Assembly (NCBI GenBank): GCA_964017185.1
Contig: OZ024883.1
Span: 41,532,395-41,596,394, forward strand
Origin: Rugalucina vietnamica
Taxonomy: Eukaryota > Mollusca > Bivalvia > Lucinida > Lucinidae
Direction: 5' to 3'
DNA: 64,000 nucleotides
The notes below the pieces were generated by a model. That model was not told the origin of the DNA and ran no database searches. It saw nothing but the letters and a program-made list of their open reading frames with translations. Shown piece by piece: positions 51,101 through 63,100 of this stretch (the stretch's first letter is position 1; each line of letters opens with the position of its first letter). A program made the position numbers and the translations under genes.

Positions 51101-54100
51101 TGGCTGTACAGCCTGATTTGTGTCTGACCTGTTCGGAAACCACATTGTTGGTTTTCCCACGAGACCGCTCATTTATTCTTTATAAACGAGGTTTCTTATT
51201 TAATTCTGTTTATCGTATTGCCTTTTACATGTTCTTATAATTGGAAATTTATCTGCAAGTATTATTTCAATGGAAAAAAAAATGTGGCAGATATCATCAA
51301 GATCCTTCTGAACAAAAATGGTCAAATGATCTTAATGACACAAAATTATCCACTGTATAACATGAATGCCGTAAATGAGAACATTATTGTATTCTGAACT
51401 GTGTTCATGTTTTAGACAACATGAAAACAAACTTCATCTTTTCACTAATTGGCACAATACAGTCTGGCTTGTAATGGTTCCCCATATATGGGCGCTGACT
51501 ATGTTCTTAGGTTATCCATTGAATAAAAGGGCCGTCACATATGACACTAGTATCCAATCCACACTGTTCTTTTGTTATAGATGAGATTAAAACTAAACAT
51601 CTCTATAATGTAACAAGATACAATCTGCCCCCCCCCCACTCTCCACCATCCCATATCTCTTCATCGGCTTTGTTTGATCTTAGGTCAATAGCTCATCCAC
51701 TGAATAAAAGAGCTGGTAAATTGGTATATGTATATGAAAAAATGATTGACTGAATGCTTTTCATTTTGACAGATGAGATTAAAACCAAACTTCACCTTCA
51801 AAAAGTGGCAGGTTACAGTTTGGCGTGTAATGGTCCTCCATATATGGTTGCTGGCTATGTTCCTGGAGTGAAGGTATGTCAGTGATGTTTAGTGTTAAGT
51901 GGGGGGGTGAGGGGAGCGGGAGAGGTTAAGGTCGTTGCAGGATACAGTCTGGCGTGTAATGATCCCCCATATATTGTTGCCGGTTATGTACCTGGAGTTA
52001 AGGTATGTCACTTATGTTTAGTGTTGGGGTGGGGGTGAGGGGAGTGGGGGAGGTTAAGGTGGTTGCAGGATACAGTCTGGCGTATAATGGTCCCCCATAT
52101 ATGGTTGCTGGCTATGTTCCTGGAGTTCAGGTATGGGACAAATTTGGGTATTTTCTACTGTAATAAAGCCTGAAAGGTTATTTTATTTCTGAAATTTCAT
52201 ATACGATGTCCTATTTGGTAAATGTCATAAAAATCAGGTTAGTATCGAATAAACTAGGAAATTATGTCTGGTATGAAAACAATGAATTGCCATCAAGTTT
52301 GACATTGATTGGCACTATTCGGCAGATAAGAATGTTTTTTGCAACAAACCATATTGGGTAACTGAAGGCCGCGATCACTCTTAAAAATCTGGTAGTTTTG
52401 AAAATATAGCATAACAGGGCAATTTACAAGTTATATACTTTTACTGAGAAATTTGTTCATTTACAGGGCCAGCCATCATTTGTACGAGTTTACAAATACC
52501 CCAACTTCGGCGGTCCTAACGCGGCAATCGCCAACAGAACTTTCTTCAAGGCCGACAAAGTCGAGATGATGTGGAACAAGACGAATTCCGCCATGTTGCT
52601 ATTGACGACCACTGAGACGTCCGAGTCATCATATTATGGAGACCAGGGACTACATTTTGTTGGCATGAATGGCGAGAGTAGTCTGGTTCATCTAGGTAGG
52701 ATTCACCACATGCAGCATCAGCATGCTGTCACTGGGGTTTCTGACAAGGCTCAACCCAAACTTGCTTTAAGGTACAAGTAGGCCATGATCAGGAAAAAGT
52801 GCAATCAGAAAGAGATTCCCACTCCAAATATCGGGGTGAAAAAAGATAAATTAACAATCAGGTAAGCTGACTGAGCAGCTATTTTCCCAATAAGTGGCCA
52901 CTCAGTTACCAAAATTTAAAGCAGGTTGGGTCAGAGGCATGAGGTTTTGCATTTAGAAAGTAGAGTAATTACATGTCTTTGCAGAACATGTAAAACCAAT
53001 GGCATTGCTTATCTTTGCAGAACTGTTTATCTTTAGCTTTGTTGATGCTTTATGAGGGAAGTAAATATGAAGAGCATGATGGAGAGGAGCTAAATAAGCA
53101 GTTTTCAGAAGAGGAGCTAAATAAGCAGTTTGCTTCCGCTCTGATCCTGTGTGACTGTGTATATTCATTTTGTATTATATGTTATCAGATGAAATAAATA
53201 TGTTTAAACTAAGAGCATGATGGCCTAGTGGTTAGCGTCAAACTCCATATTGAGAAATCGGGGCTCAAACCCCAATGTCCTTGTGCTAGACACAGTAACC
53301 CCTTACAGCACTGGGGCCGGTTGTTCAAAAATTTGTTAGCTTAACGTCATCGTTAAGACCTCAACTCGTTAAGTAAATGCCGACTACATAAGCAAATACA
53401 CTGTTGTTTTTTGTTGATAAAATATGAGGATCCTTTGCAATGCAATGCAAAGGATTCTCACATTTTATCAACAAAAAATAACCGTGTATTCGTAATTAAT
53501 CATTAACTAACGATGTCGTTAATTTTGAACAACAGGGCCCTGGTTGATGCCCAGAAAGCTGTGACTCCTGACATGACTGAAAAATTGTTGACTGGGACAT
53601 TAACCACAAAAGAAACAAAATAAACAAATAGTTACTACACATTCGGACAACTGCATCTTGAAATGCAGACATCATTATGTCCGGATCATTTATCAGTTAT
53701 TTGATTTCTTGTAGGTAAAAATGGGCCAGTCTACCATGTAGAATGGAATCCTAAAAGTACTGAATTCTGTGTGGTATATGGCTGTATCCTTCACTTTGAA
53801 AAGCTGATTAAATGCCCATCTTTATTATTAGGGTGAGTCCGCTTTCATTGGGCATCATGTATGATTTAACATTTCAATAATATTTTTCAACAAATACCTC
53901 TAAACAGGCAGAACAGCCTCGATTTGAAGGTAGCGGCCCCCGTGGCCAAGCGCTCTTAAGCGCTGTTTCTTAATCACTCGATCATCTCACTGCTGTGTCT
54001 GGTGCGGGGGTTCCAGCCCCACACTGGCCACATGTGAGACAAGTTCTGCTTGCGGATGTGTCGGGTAGTTTTTCTCAGGGTTCTCCCATTTTCGCCCAAC

Positions 54101-57100
54101 CTACTGATTGGCCTGTCTCATATGAGCTGAAATAATCTTGAATGGGACATAAAACTGAATAAAAAAAAAAGGTTTGAAGGCACATCCTGCCACTTCACTT
54201 CAGGACCCAGTTGTTCAAAGCATTGTTAGCTTAACGATATCCTTAAGACATAAATTTGTTGAGCAAATATCAGCTAAAGTAACAAATACACTGTTATTTT
54301 TTGTTGAAAAAATGTGAGAATCCTTCTCACATTTTTTCAACAAAAAATAACAGTGTATTTGTAATATTAATGTTTGAAATTTTAACGAAACGTTAACTAA
54401 CAGCGTCGTTAGTTTCGAACAACTGGCCCCTGGAGCTAAACTGTTGACAAAATCACAGCCTGTGTCCAACAAAGATGACAACAGGCTTATGTGGTTGAAC
54501 ATAGCAAAGAAATGTAAAAAGCTTATTTAAAGACGGCTAGACAAGATTTAACAATATACATAAGCTGTAAAGAGCTTTTGAACATCTAAAATGGACTATT
54601 TCCACAATAAGTAGCCCAGTGGCCGAGTCGTTATTAGAGCTGATTTCATTACCGCGCTTAATCTTTCAATCATCTCGCCTCTGTATCTAGAGTGAGTTCG
54701 AGCCCCACACGGGACACATGTGAGGCAAGCCAAGTTCTGCTTGTGGGTTCACTATATATATATATATATTACCATAGAAAAAAACCTTAACAAATGATCA
54801 GTTATGCCAGCCAAGGCCACCATATACAACCTGAAGACAGAGCCAGTATTTGACTTTGGGACAGGACCAAGAAATTTTGGATTCTACAATCCTCAGGGAA
54901 ATAATATCCTTTAGTTTAACCCCTTTATGATGAATGGACTTGTCTATCATTATCATTTGGGTAAGTCCACTTTTATCTTTGGGGACATCAGGAGTGATTT
55001 TAATTTTCTATTTAAAATTTCGATGAAAATCCTTTTCTAAAGCAAACAGAATAGCCCCATAAATAGGACACTAGTATTTTACTTCGGGACAGAGCCCAGA
55101 AATTTTAGGTTCTACATCCCTCAGGGAAACATTATCCTTTGGTGCTTATGTTGAGCCGCAATGCAAAAAGCATGGACTGAGCTTTCTGACTAGGTCTGAA
55201 ACAAACTGACCTGTACAATCAAAAAGAAGATAGTCAGAAGCTTTAAATTTTGGATATCTGAAATAGAGGGATAGTAGTATCCGTGAAGTGAAATCAAAGG
55301 CACTGGCCAGCTGTGCAGGAACTGCGTCCTTGTTTTCGCTTAGGCAAAAGACCAGTGTAATCAGAAACCACGCTTTTCCATGGCCCCTTGGGAAAATGCT
55401 GAAGTCAAGCACTGCAGTTAAGCCTGGCTATACCCCCATTATTGTCATATCCCCTTTATTCCCATTCATGAGGTGGAAAGTATATCCAATGACTGGTGCA
55501 TTACATGAAAATTCTAAACTTACAGTATTTGAGCCGCGTCATGAGAAAACCGGATATTTGCCTACGCGAAAACAAAGGCGCAGATCAGCTTCGCAGTTTC
55601 AGCGCCTTTGTTTTCGCTGCTCAGATAGTACAATTTCTATTCTTCCTAAATCTGAAATTTCAAGCTTTTAGCCAGTTTCTGTAGCTGCACAGACCAGTTT
55701 GTGTAAGACCTGGTTGGAAACCCAGAAGACTGGTTTTCTTGCATCACAGCTCATTTGCTTACTGATCATAAAGTTCCTTAACCCTGTGCACTACTATGTC
55801 TGTGTGGATTTGGTAATCTCAGGGGGAATATGGAATTCTGGGACGTGCGGCAACACAAGCTGATTAGTCAGGCCCAGTCACCTGACACAACGACGTTTCA
55901 GTGGAGTGCAGATGGAGAGCATGTGATCACGGCAACAACGTCACCACGGTTACGAGTGGGAAATGGGTAGGTAAATGTCTTAATGCTTATAGTAAGCTTC
56001 TTTTTTCCTTCTAAATGCTTGTCAGTTTGCCTGCCATTGTACTCGTTACCTAGTGCACAATTTGAAGAATATTTTTCTCCCGTTACAAATGTTTTTATGC
56101 CCCCAACTTCGAAGAAGTTGAGCGGGCATATTGGTTTGGGTCTGTCCGTGCAGTGAGTGCAGTCAGTCAGTCAGTCAGTCTGTGATGCGCGAGCACTTGG
56201 TCAGGAACTGTTAGAGCTAGGATCTTGAAATTTGGTATGTAGTTTTATATGAAAATTAAGAGGACCCGTATTTTTTCTTTCAGGTAAATTCAAGGGGCTA
56301 GGGGCCAATTCTGTGAGAGTTATTTCCCTTTTTAATTCTTGATAAAGTGAATAGATAGTGGATACCTTGTGTGCGCAACTCCTCCTACAGTTTTATTCCG
56401 ATTCTCTTGAAACTTTACAGATGTTGTGACCATGCTTTGAAAGTATGCATGTGGTTTGGATATAATCCTCAGATTAATTTTTGTCACTTTTTTCGCAATT
56501 TGAACTTAGCCATTTTTCGGGCATTTTGACAATGAAAGTGATTGGGCAGTGGGTACCTTGTGTGCGCAACTCCTCCTACAGTTTCATGCCAATTCATTTA
56601 AAACTTTACATGTATTATGGGCATGGTCTGAAGATATGCATGTGGTTTGGATATAATCCTTGGATTATTTCACAATTTGAACGTAGTCATTTTTTCGGGC
56701 ATTTTAGTGGATGGATAGAGGGTAACTTGTGTGCGCAACTCCTCCTACAATTTAATACCGATACTTTTGAAACTTTGCAGACATTGTGACCATGCTTTGA
56801 AGATATGCATGTGGTTGGGATATACTCCTCAGATTAATTTTTGTCACTTTTTTTACAATTTGAACTTAGTCATTTTTTGGACATTTTTACATCTTGAAAG
56901 TGGCTTACCAGTTGGGGGCATAGTGTTTCATAAACACATTTTCTAGTTTGAAGTATGAATGATGCCCATAAACTGCTGCTTATATATTTTAGTTTTATGT
57001 GTATTACTTGAAATACATTAAAAAGTATTTATAGATACTGGTGGTTGTAGGGTTGCTGCAATTGACTCCTCCACCAGCAAGGTATAACCATGCCCACCCC

Positions 57101-60100
57101 TATTTCCTTTGACAAACATTGTGTTTTTGCACCTATATTACCTGTAAAAAGCATGTTGGTTTGTTTGTCTAACCCCCTTGTTGTCTAACCGTCATTGACC
57201 GTTAGCTAATGTGCTGATTTGAATGGACAATATAAAAATGAATACTAATGATGGGTGGTTTGACGGAGGACTCAATTCAGCTGCGACGCTAGAAAAACTG
57301 TCTTCAGGGTTTCTGACCTGCTCTGACACTAACTAGCCTGAACTGCCACAGAGGAATAGTCAAGAAGCTTTAAGTTTTTGGTATAAAAAGAAGAGGAATT
57401 GTACTATCCATGTAGCGAAAACAAAGGCGCTGATCAGCTGTGCAGTTACTGCACAGCTGATCTGCGCCTTTGTTTTCGCATAGGCAATAGTCCTGTTTTC
57501 TCACCACGCGGCTCAGATGATCTGTGCATTTGTCTTTGCGTATGCAAAAAAGGTTTCCTTGTGTTGAGGCTCATAGTATGTACTTATTTCATTAATCATT
57601 ACCCCAGCAAACAGTAGTTGACAATTGTAAACTTTTCCAGGTATCGAATATGGCACTACACAGGTGTGATATTAGAGCAGGTTACCTTGGCAACTGGTCA
57701 GGAATTGTGGGAAGTCTTCTGGCAACCAGCTCCCAGCGGCGTATATAAGGAGAAGAACATAAATTACAGACCTGTACAATCAGACGTACAAACACCAATG
57801 CCGGAGAGTTAGTAGAGTATCTATAATCAATATCATAATTAGTTTCAATATTAATGAAAACAGTTGACTGGGACTTGAAAGTTCAAATCAAACAAACAGA
57901 AGCTCATGATGTATAAGATGAGAGTGTTTTTGTCTGCTTTTGAACGATTGATACCAACCTAAAAACTGATTATGACATGATTTTTATATAAAAATAATTA
58001 TGCTTAAGAAGTTTGATTTTTGTGCCAATAAAATTGTTATGAACTTGCAATTAATGGTTTTGCTTTTTCCATTCAATAGCCAAACAAGCAGTGTACAGAC
58101 CTCCAGGTGCTAGAGATAGGCCACCACCACCTAAACTACACGAGTATGAAATGCCGTCAAACATGAAACAACAACAACATGGTAGGAATTTTTAACAGTA
58201 ATATTATTTGTTGCTAAGAAATGAAAAGAGCATTTTCTATCTGGCATCAGCTTTAAAAGCAGTAGTATTAGAGAAAAGCCACCAAAACTTCAAGTGTGAT
58301 GGCCTAGTGGTAGAGCGTTGGGACTCCTAATCGAGAGGTCTTGGGTTGGTTCTCCACTGTGTTGTGTCTTTGAGACACATTTACTCCCTAGAGCACTGGT
58401 TAATACCCAGGAAGCAGTGGCTCCATCCCAACATGACTGTACAATTGTTGGCTGGGATGTAAAACATCAATACAGAACAAATAAAATGAAAAAAGAGACA
58501 ATAAGCAATGCTTATTAAATACCCCCCGCAGGGTAACTGTTTACCACAAAAATTATTTTGGCAATAAAATTTCTTCATGCAAATGTCCAATGGGTGTACA
58601 TCATGTAGGCATGATATCAAGTTGTTCCATCAAAAACTGTGGTAGGAGTTGATCGGCCCGTGAAAGCCTTTACCTGTAAAAAAAAAAAAGAAAAAAAAAA
58701 GAAAAATTGTCTTAAGTTCTCATAGCTGTCATTTTATCAAAAATTATTTTTTCACAATAACAATTCTTCATGCAAATGTCCAATGGGTGTAAATCATGTA
58801 GGCATGATATCAAATTGTTCCATCAAAAACTGTGGTAGGAGTTGATCGGCCCGTGAAAGCCCTTACCTGTAAAAAAAACTAAGAAAAATTGTCTAAGTTC
58901 TCATTGCTGTAATTTAAACAAAAATTATTTTTTCACAATAAAATTTCTTTATGCAAATGTCCAATGGGTGTACATCATGTAGGCATGATATCAAATTGTT
59001 CCATCAAAAACTGTGGTAGGAGTTGATCGGCCCGTGAAAGCCCTTACCTGTAAAAAAGTAAGAAAATTGCCTATTAAAAAGTTCTCATAGCTGTCATTTT
59101 GTCAAAAATTATTTTTTTGTGATAACATTTCTTCATGCAAATGTCCAATGGGCCTACATCATTTAGGCATAATATCAAAAAGTTCCAACTAAAACTGTTG
59201 TAGGAGTTGATCGGCCCGTAAATGCACTATCTTCACTGTATACAAAAGCCATCAAGAACTATAAAGGGAAGTAACTCAAAAGGGACTGGCCCCTAGCCCT
59301 TAATTTTTGCATGTACATATTTGCCCCATAGATATACAGATGCCTGCAAAGTTTCATGAAATTCCATCAATGGGTCTTCAAGATATTAAAGAAACAAAAC
59401 ATTACGGACGGACGGACGGACAACGTGAAAACAGTATACACCCCCTTAAAACTTTGTTTTGGCGGGGGGTGGGGGTGGGGGGGGTATAAAAAACTTCACG
59501 AGTATGAAATGCCTTCCAATATGAAATAAAAACACTGTAGGAATGATTTACATCATAAGCAATAGACCAGATAGAGTATCTGGTGTTAACACGGTAGGTA
59601 ACCAAAACGGATCCTTTCAGAGGAAATGTGCGTTGCTCGTTCCTTTCGGATGAAGGGACGGTTCCTTTCGGAGGAAAACGTCAGTATCGTCGTGGTTGTG
59701 TTTGGAGAAACGATTTTTTGAGGTTTTATCGTGAACAGTAAGTACAAAACGTATGCGCACGTACTGACGCGGTAATCAAGGTTCAATCTCAGCGCTTAAT
59801 TTATGTGCACAAACATTTCGTTATTGTTTACGAGATAAAAATGTTGGCCGAGAACTGCATTTTGTGACGACAGGCAGGTGAAAACCCTTGGATATTTGGG
59901 GAAATGTCATTGATCAAAACGTTTTAGCACTTCTTGTCACTAGATATTGTATTTGCCAATCTGAAATTAAATAAATAAAGTGGTAATATACTTGTACTTG
60001 ATAAATAAACATGAAAAACAACCTCTGTTGGCGGTAACGGTTCCTCAGGGAGACGGGCACAGGATCCTTTCGGAGCTGAGGCTATGGATCCTTCAGGAGG

Positions 60101-63100
60101 AAATGTGCTTGTAACAGGCATTACCTTCACATGATGATACCACTTCCGAGTTATTTTTTCAATCAGCGAAAATGATTACGGGTAACAAAATGTTTGGTAC
60201 TATACGTATGCACTGTAAATAACTTAGACGTGTAAAATTAAGAGTGTTTCTGCTAGTTTGTCAAAAATAAGGTCGGAAAAGAGAACACTTTGTGATATTT
60301 TCATTACTCCCATTTTTTTTTTAATACGTAGACATCCCGCATTGTAACTGAGATAAAAATGAATCTTTATCTCAGATTGTAACAAACAAGTTTTTATTTA
60401 TAAACCTTAAGGACAGGAAGTAGGCCTAAGTAAAGAAGGTCCAGGAAATACAGATGTCTATAAATAGATCAGGGGAAACAATAGTAGAATTAGCAACAAA
60501 GCCGAAAATTGTTTGATTTTACTAGTTTTATAGGCCATTTTATGTTTTTACTGGAAGCTTTGGGCTGCTCTAAAATAAAAAAAACCCACAAGATTAACAC
60601 GAAAATAATGCAGCTACAGGTAAATTTAAAAATCCACAATCAGTTCGACATTTGTTTAAATGTAACTAATGCTGTCACGGAAATAGGAGCGAGGTCACGA
60701 AGTGCAGGTTTGCTAGACAATGCAAATAGAAAATATGGCAATAAGAAACGCACAGTCCCTTAAATGTTTATTTTTTCTGTACACAAGGAAGTAATTGTGC
60801 CATTTCATGTTTTTGTTCAAGCCTTTCGTGGAGCATGTCTTTGGGAGCAACACGACGATATTGCTGGATTGTAGGTGTCTACAGTCCGATGAGACAAATG
60901 ATTTGTTTTCTGGTTGATTGGCGCATTTAGGACTTTGCGGCGACTTGAATGGAATGACAGTATCAGTGGCTATAAAAGATCTTATAGAAAAGAAGAGCTA
61001 GAAAATATGCCATTAAGATATGCTTTAGTGGTAAAATATCTCCTAAAGGATCCGGTGCCAGATACAGCCGGTGCCCAAAAATCACAACTTCAGGCGTGCT
61101 CCGAAAGGATCCGTTTCTACATAACTTTCTGGTGATGGTTAATATTTTACTTTTTGTGAGCTAATTAGTGTATTTTGATTGAGTTTTACTGTGTGCTAGT
61201 ACAAGGAATATATTTTATATTGTATTTCGAAGACATTTTGTTGCAAATATCTTCATTTGCTATTAAACAAGCCGTTTTCAGTGCAGCCTGTACTGTCGCA
61301 TTCTTAAAGAACGGTACTTATTTCATTTAAAACGGCGAAAACAAAGAAGCACATTGCGAATTTTCGCTTTAGCTACCAAATTCAATCTGTTGTGCATTAC
61401 GTGGACTATTTATCTGAGGATATTACCCAACGCTTGTTTATGTTTCTAGGGTCTAAAAATCTTCGTCTTCCAATTTCCTCTGAAAGGAACCGTCCCTTCC
61501 TCCGAAAGGAACCGGGGACGCATATTTCCTCTGAAAGGATCCGTTTTGGTTACCTACCGTGGTTAAGGGACAGTTTAAATCTGACTTGACGTAATTTTGG
61601 AACAGCCAATACGTCAAATTTTCGCACTTTACGTCCTGACGATACGCGACTGATGTCAAGCCAACAAGATTAAACAAACAGCATCACTGGCTGGTTTTGA
61701 CATTGCCCCGCCCATAGGCATGGCTTCTAGATCATGTGACTTTATGTTTTTCATTGGGAAATGAAGAACATCAAGAAAGATACTTTCGTCTAGGGTGATT
61801 GCAATAAAAGCGTAAATATTGGGGCGTAAAGAAATAGATGGGCTGCTTGTGCCTCTATGCAAAGCTTATACGCTACTGACTGACCATCTGATTCCTGGTT
61901 AACTGCTCTGGTCTGAGCCTGCCCAGGAAAAGTGGTTTAAAGTCAAACCATCCATACATACAAGTCTTAATGGCTTACTTGCGTCGTTATATTGAAGCAC
62001 TTTTTGGATGTCATGACATCCTAGTTTTGAGTAAAAGTCCCATAAAATGCAGGCAATGTCCTGACATGACCACAGCTGTTGACTGGGACGTTAAGCAGCA
62101 ATTCAAACAAACAAACAAATCTGTTTTCAGATTTTTCTGTTCATGTCTCTTTTATACAATATGCACTCTATATATGTATTACAGATCCGTCCAAACCTGT
62201 CAGCAAACAGAAGAAGAAACGGGATGCAAAAAAAGCTAAGAAAGCTGAGCAAGTGGTATGTTATTAGTTTTTTTTTGTCCAGGTCTGATGCAAGCTGTCA
62301 AAGCTGTACAGTGAACATAGCAGATTATTTTAGATGGTTTGCAATTAAAATTTTTGAAACAGAGGGTTCTAGCAAATGCCCACTTGCATGTTTTGAAGCA
62401 AACAGAAGAAAAATGTACAATCCTGTACAGCCCAGTTTACTGTTATAAAAGAGAGGTGTAGTTTGGTATACATCACAAGGACAGTCATGTTATCCTGATG
62501 CTCTGCAGGATATCTTGAGACGTTAAATTACAGAATTTAGGGAAATACAGATACAGAATATTTATTTCACGTCGTATATATGAAACATGACATATAACAT
62601 CTGTAATACCTCTTACTTTCGTTTTGTTATGATTGACTAATGTTTAGGCTTATTTTTTGTAGGAGAATGACCAGGAAGCAGCTAACAGTACAGACTTTCA
62701 GCCATCTGGTGCCCAGTATACTACGCCGGCTCCCTCTACAGGGGACCCTGAGAAAGACAAGAAATTACGAAACTTAAGAAAGGTTTGAATCATTCGTCCC
62801 AGGTGGCTACTTTCCAATCAGTAGACCTGCAGTCACTCATCATTTGACACATGCTTTCATAGAAAAAATTCCGCTTAACATAGTAGTTAAGTAACTGACC
62901 ATCTGGACATATCCCCATGTTAATCTTGGTGATATATCCAACAACAAATCTGACTTAACACCTTGAATCATGTACATATTCCTAAACTATTTGGCACCTG
63001 GAAAGTTGTTTAACACTCATTCTTGATATACCAAAATGTCAACAAAATCAATGACAAACATAGTGGATCCTGAATTCCTGATTTTATCAAGCCCAATCTA

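Larger units (their letters stand above)
53784..54801 (+). other. U12-type GT-AG intron (eIF2A intron 9)
   Basis: Donor GTATCCTTC at 53784 matches the minor-spliceosome consensus RTATCCTTT at all but the last base. CCTTAAC at 54785-54791 matches the U12 branch site core; the AG ends at 54801, 11 nt after the branch adenosine, and there is no pyrimidine tract in between (AAATGATC). The join gives VVYG-F-MPAKAT, matching eIF2A. Confidence 0.75.
54904..55791 (+). other. U12-type AT-AC intron (eIF2A intron 10)
   Basis: Donor ATATCCTTT at 54904-54912 is the exact AT-AC consensus; branch site TTCCTTAAC at 55774-55782 is exact; the acceptor AC is at 55790-55791, ten nucleotides past the branch adenosine. 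Joining A|TA gives NPQGN-I-LCLCGFGNLRG, matching the HGHILVLAGFGNLRG segment of vertebrate eIF2A. No GT-AG pair nearby keeps this frame: reading on hits TAG after NNIL. Confidence 0.9.

Noticed and set aside
54914-54919. GTTTAA as a conventional donor for eIF2A exon 10
   Set aside because: No AG acceptor nearby restores the LCLCGFGN frame; the AT-AC pair does.
56160-56180. CAGT repeats considered as a CRISPR-like array
   Set aside because: Simple tetranucleotide microsatellite beside a TIR end; no spacers.
60509-60763. 84-codon open frame inside the 59590 element considered as a transposase piece
   Set aside because: No DDE/D motif or similarity; the element is too short and otherwise stop-ridden.
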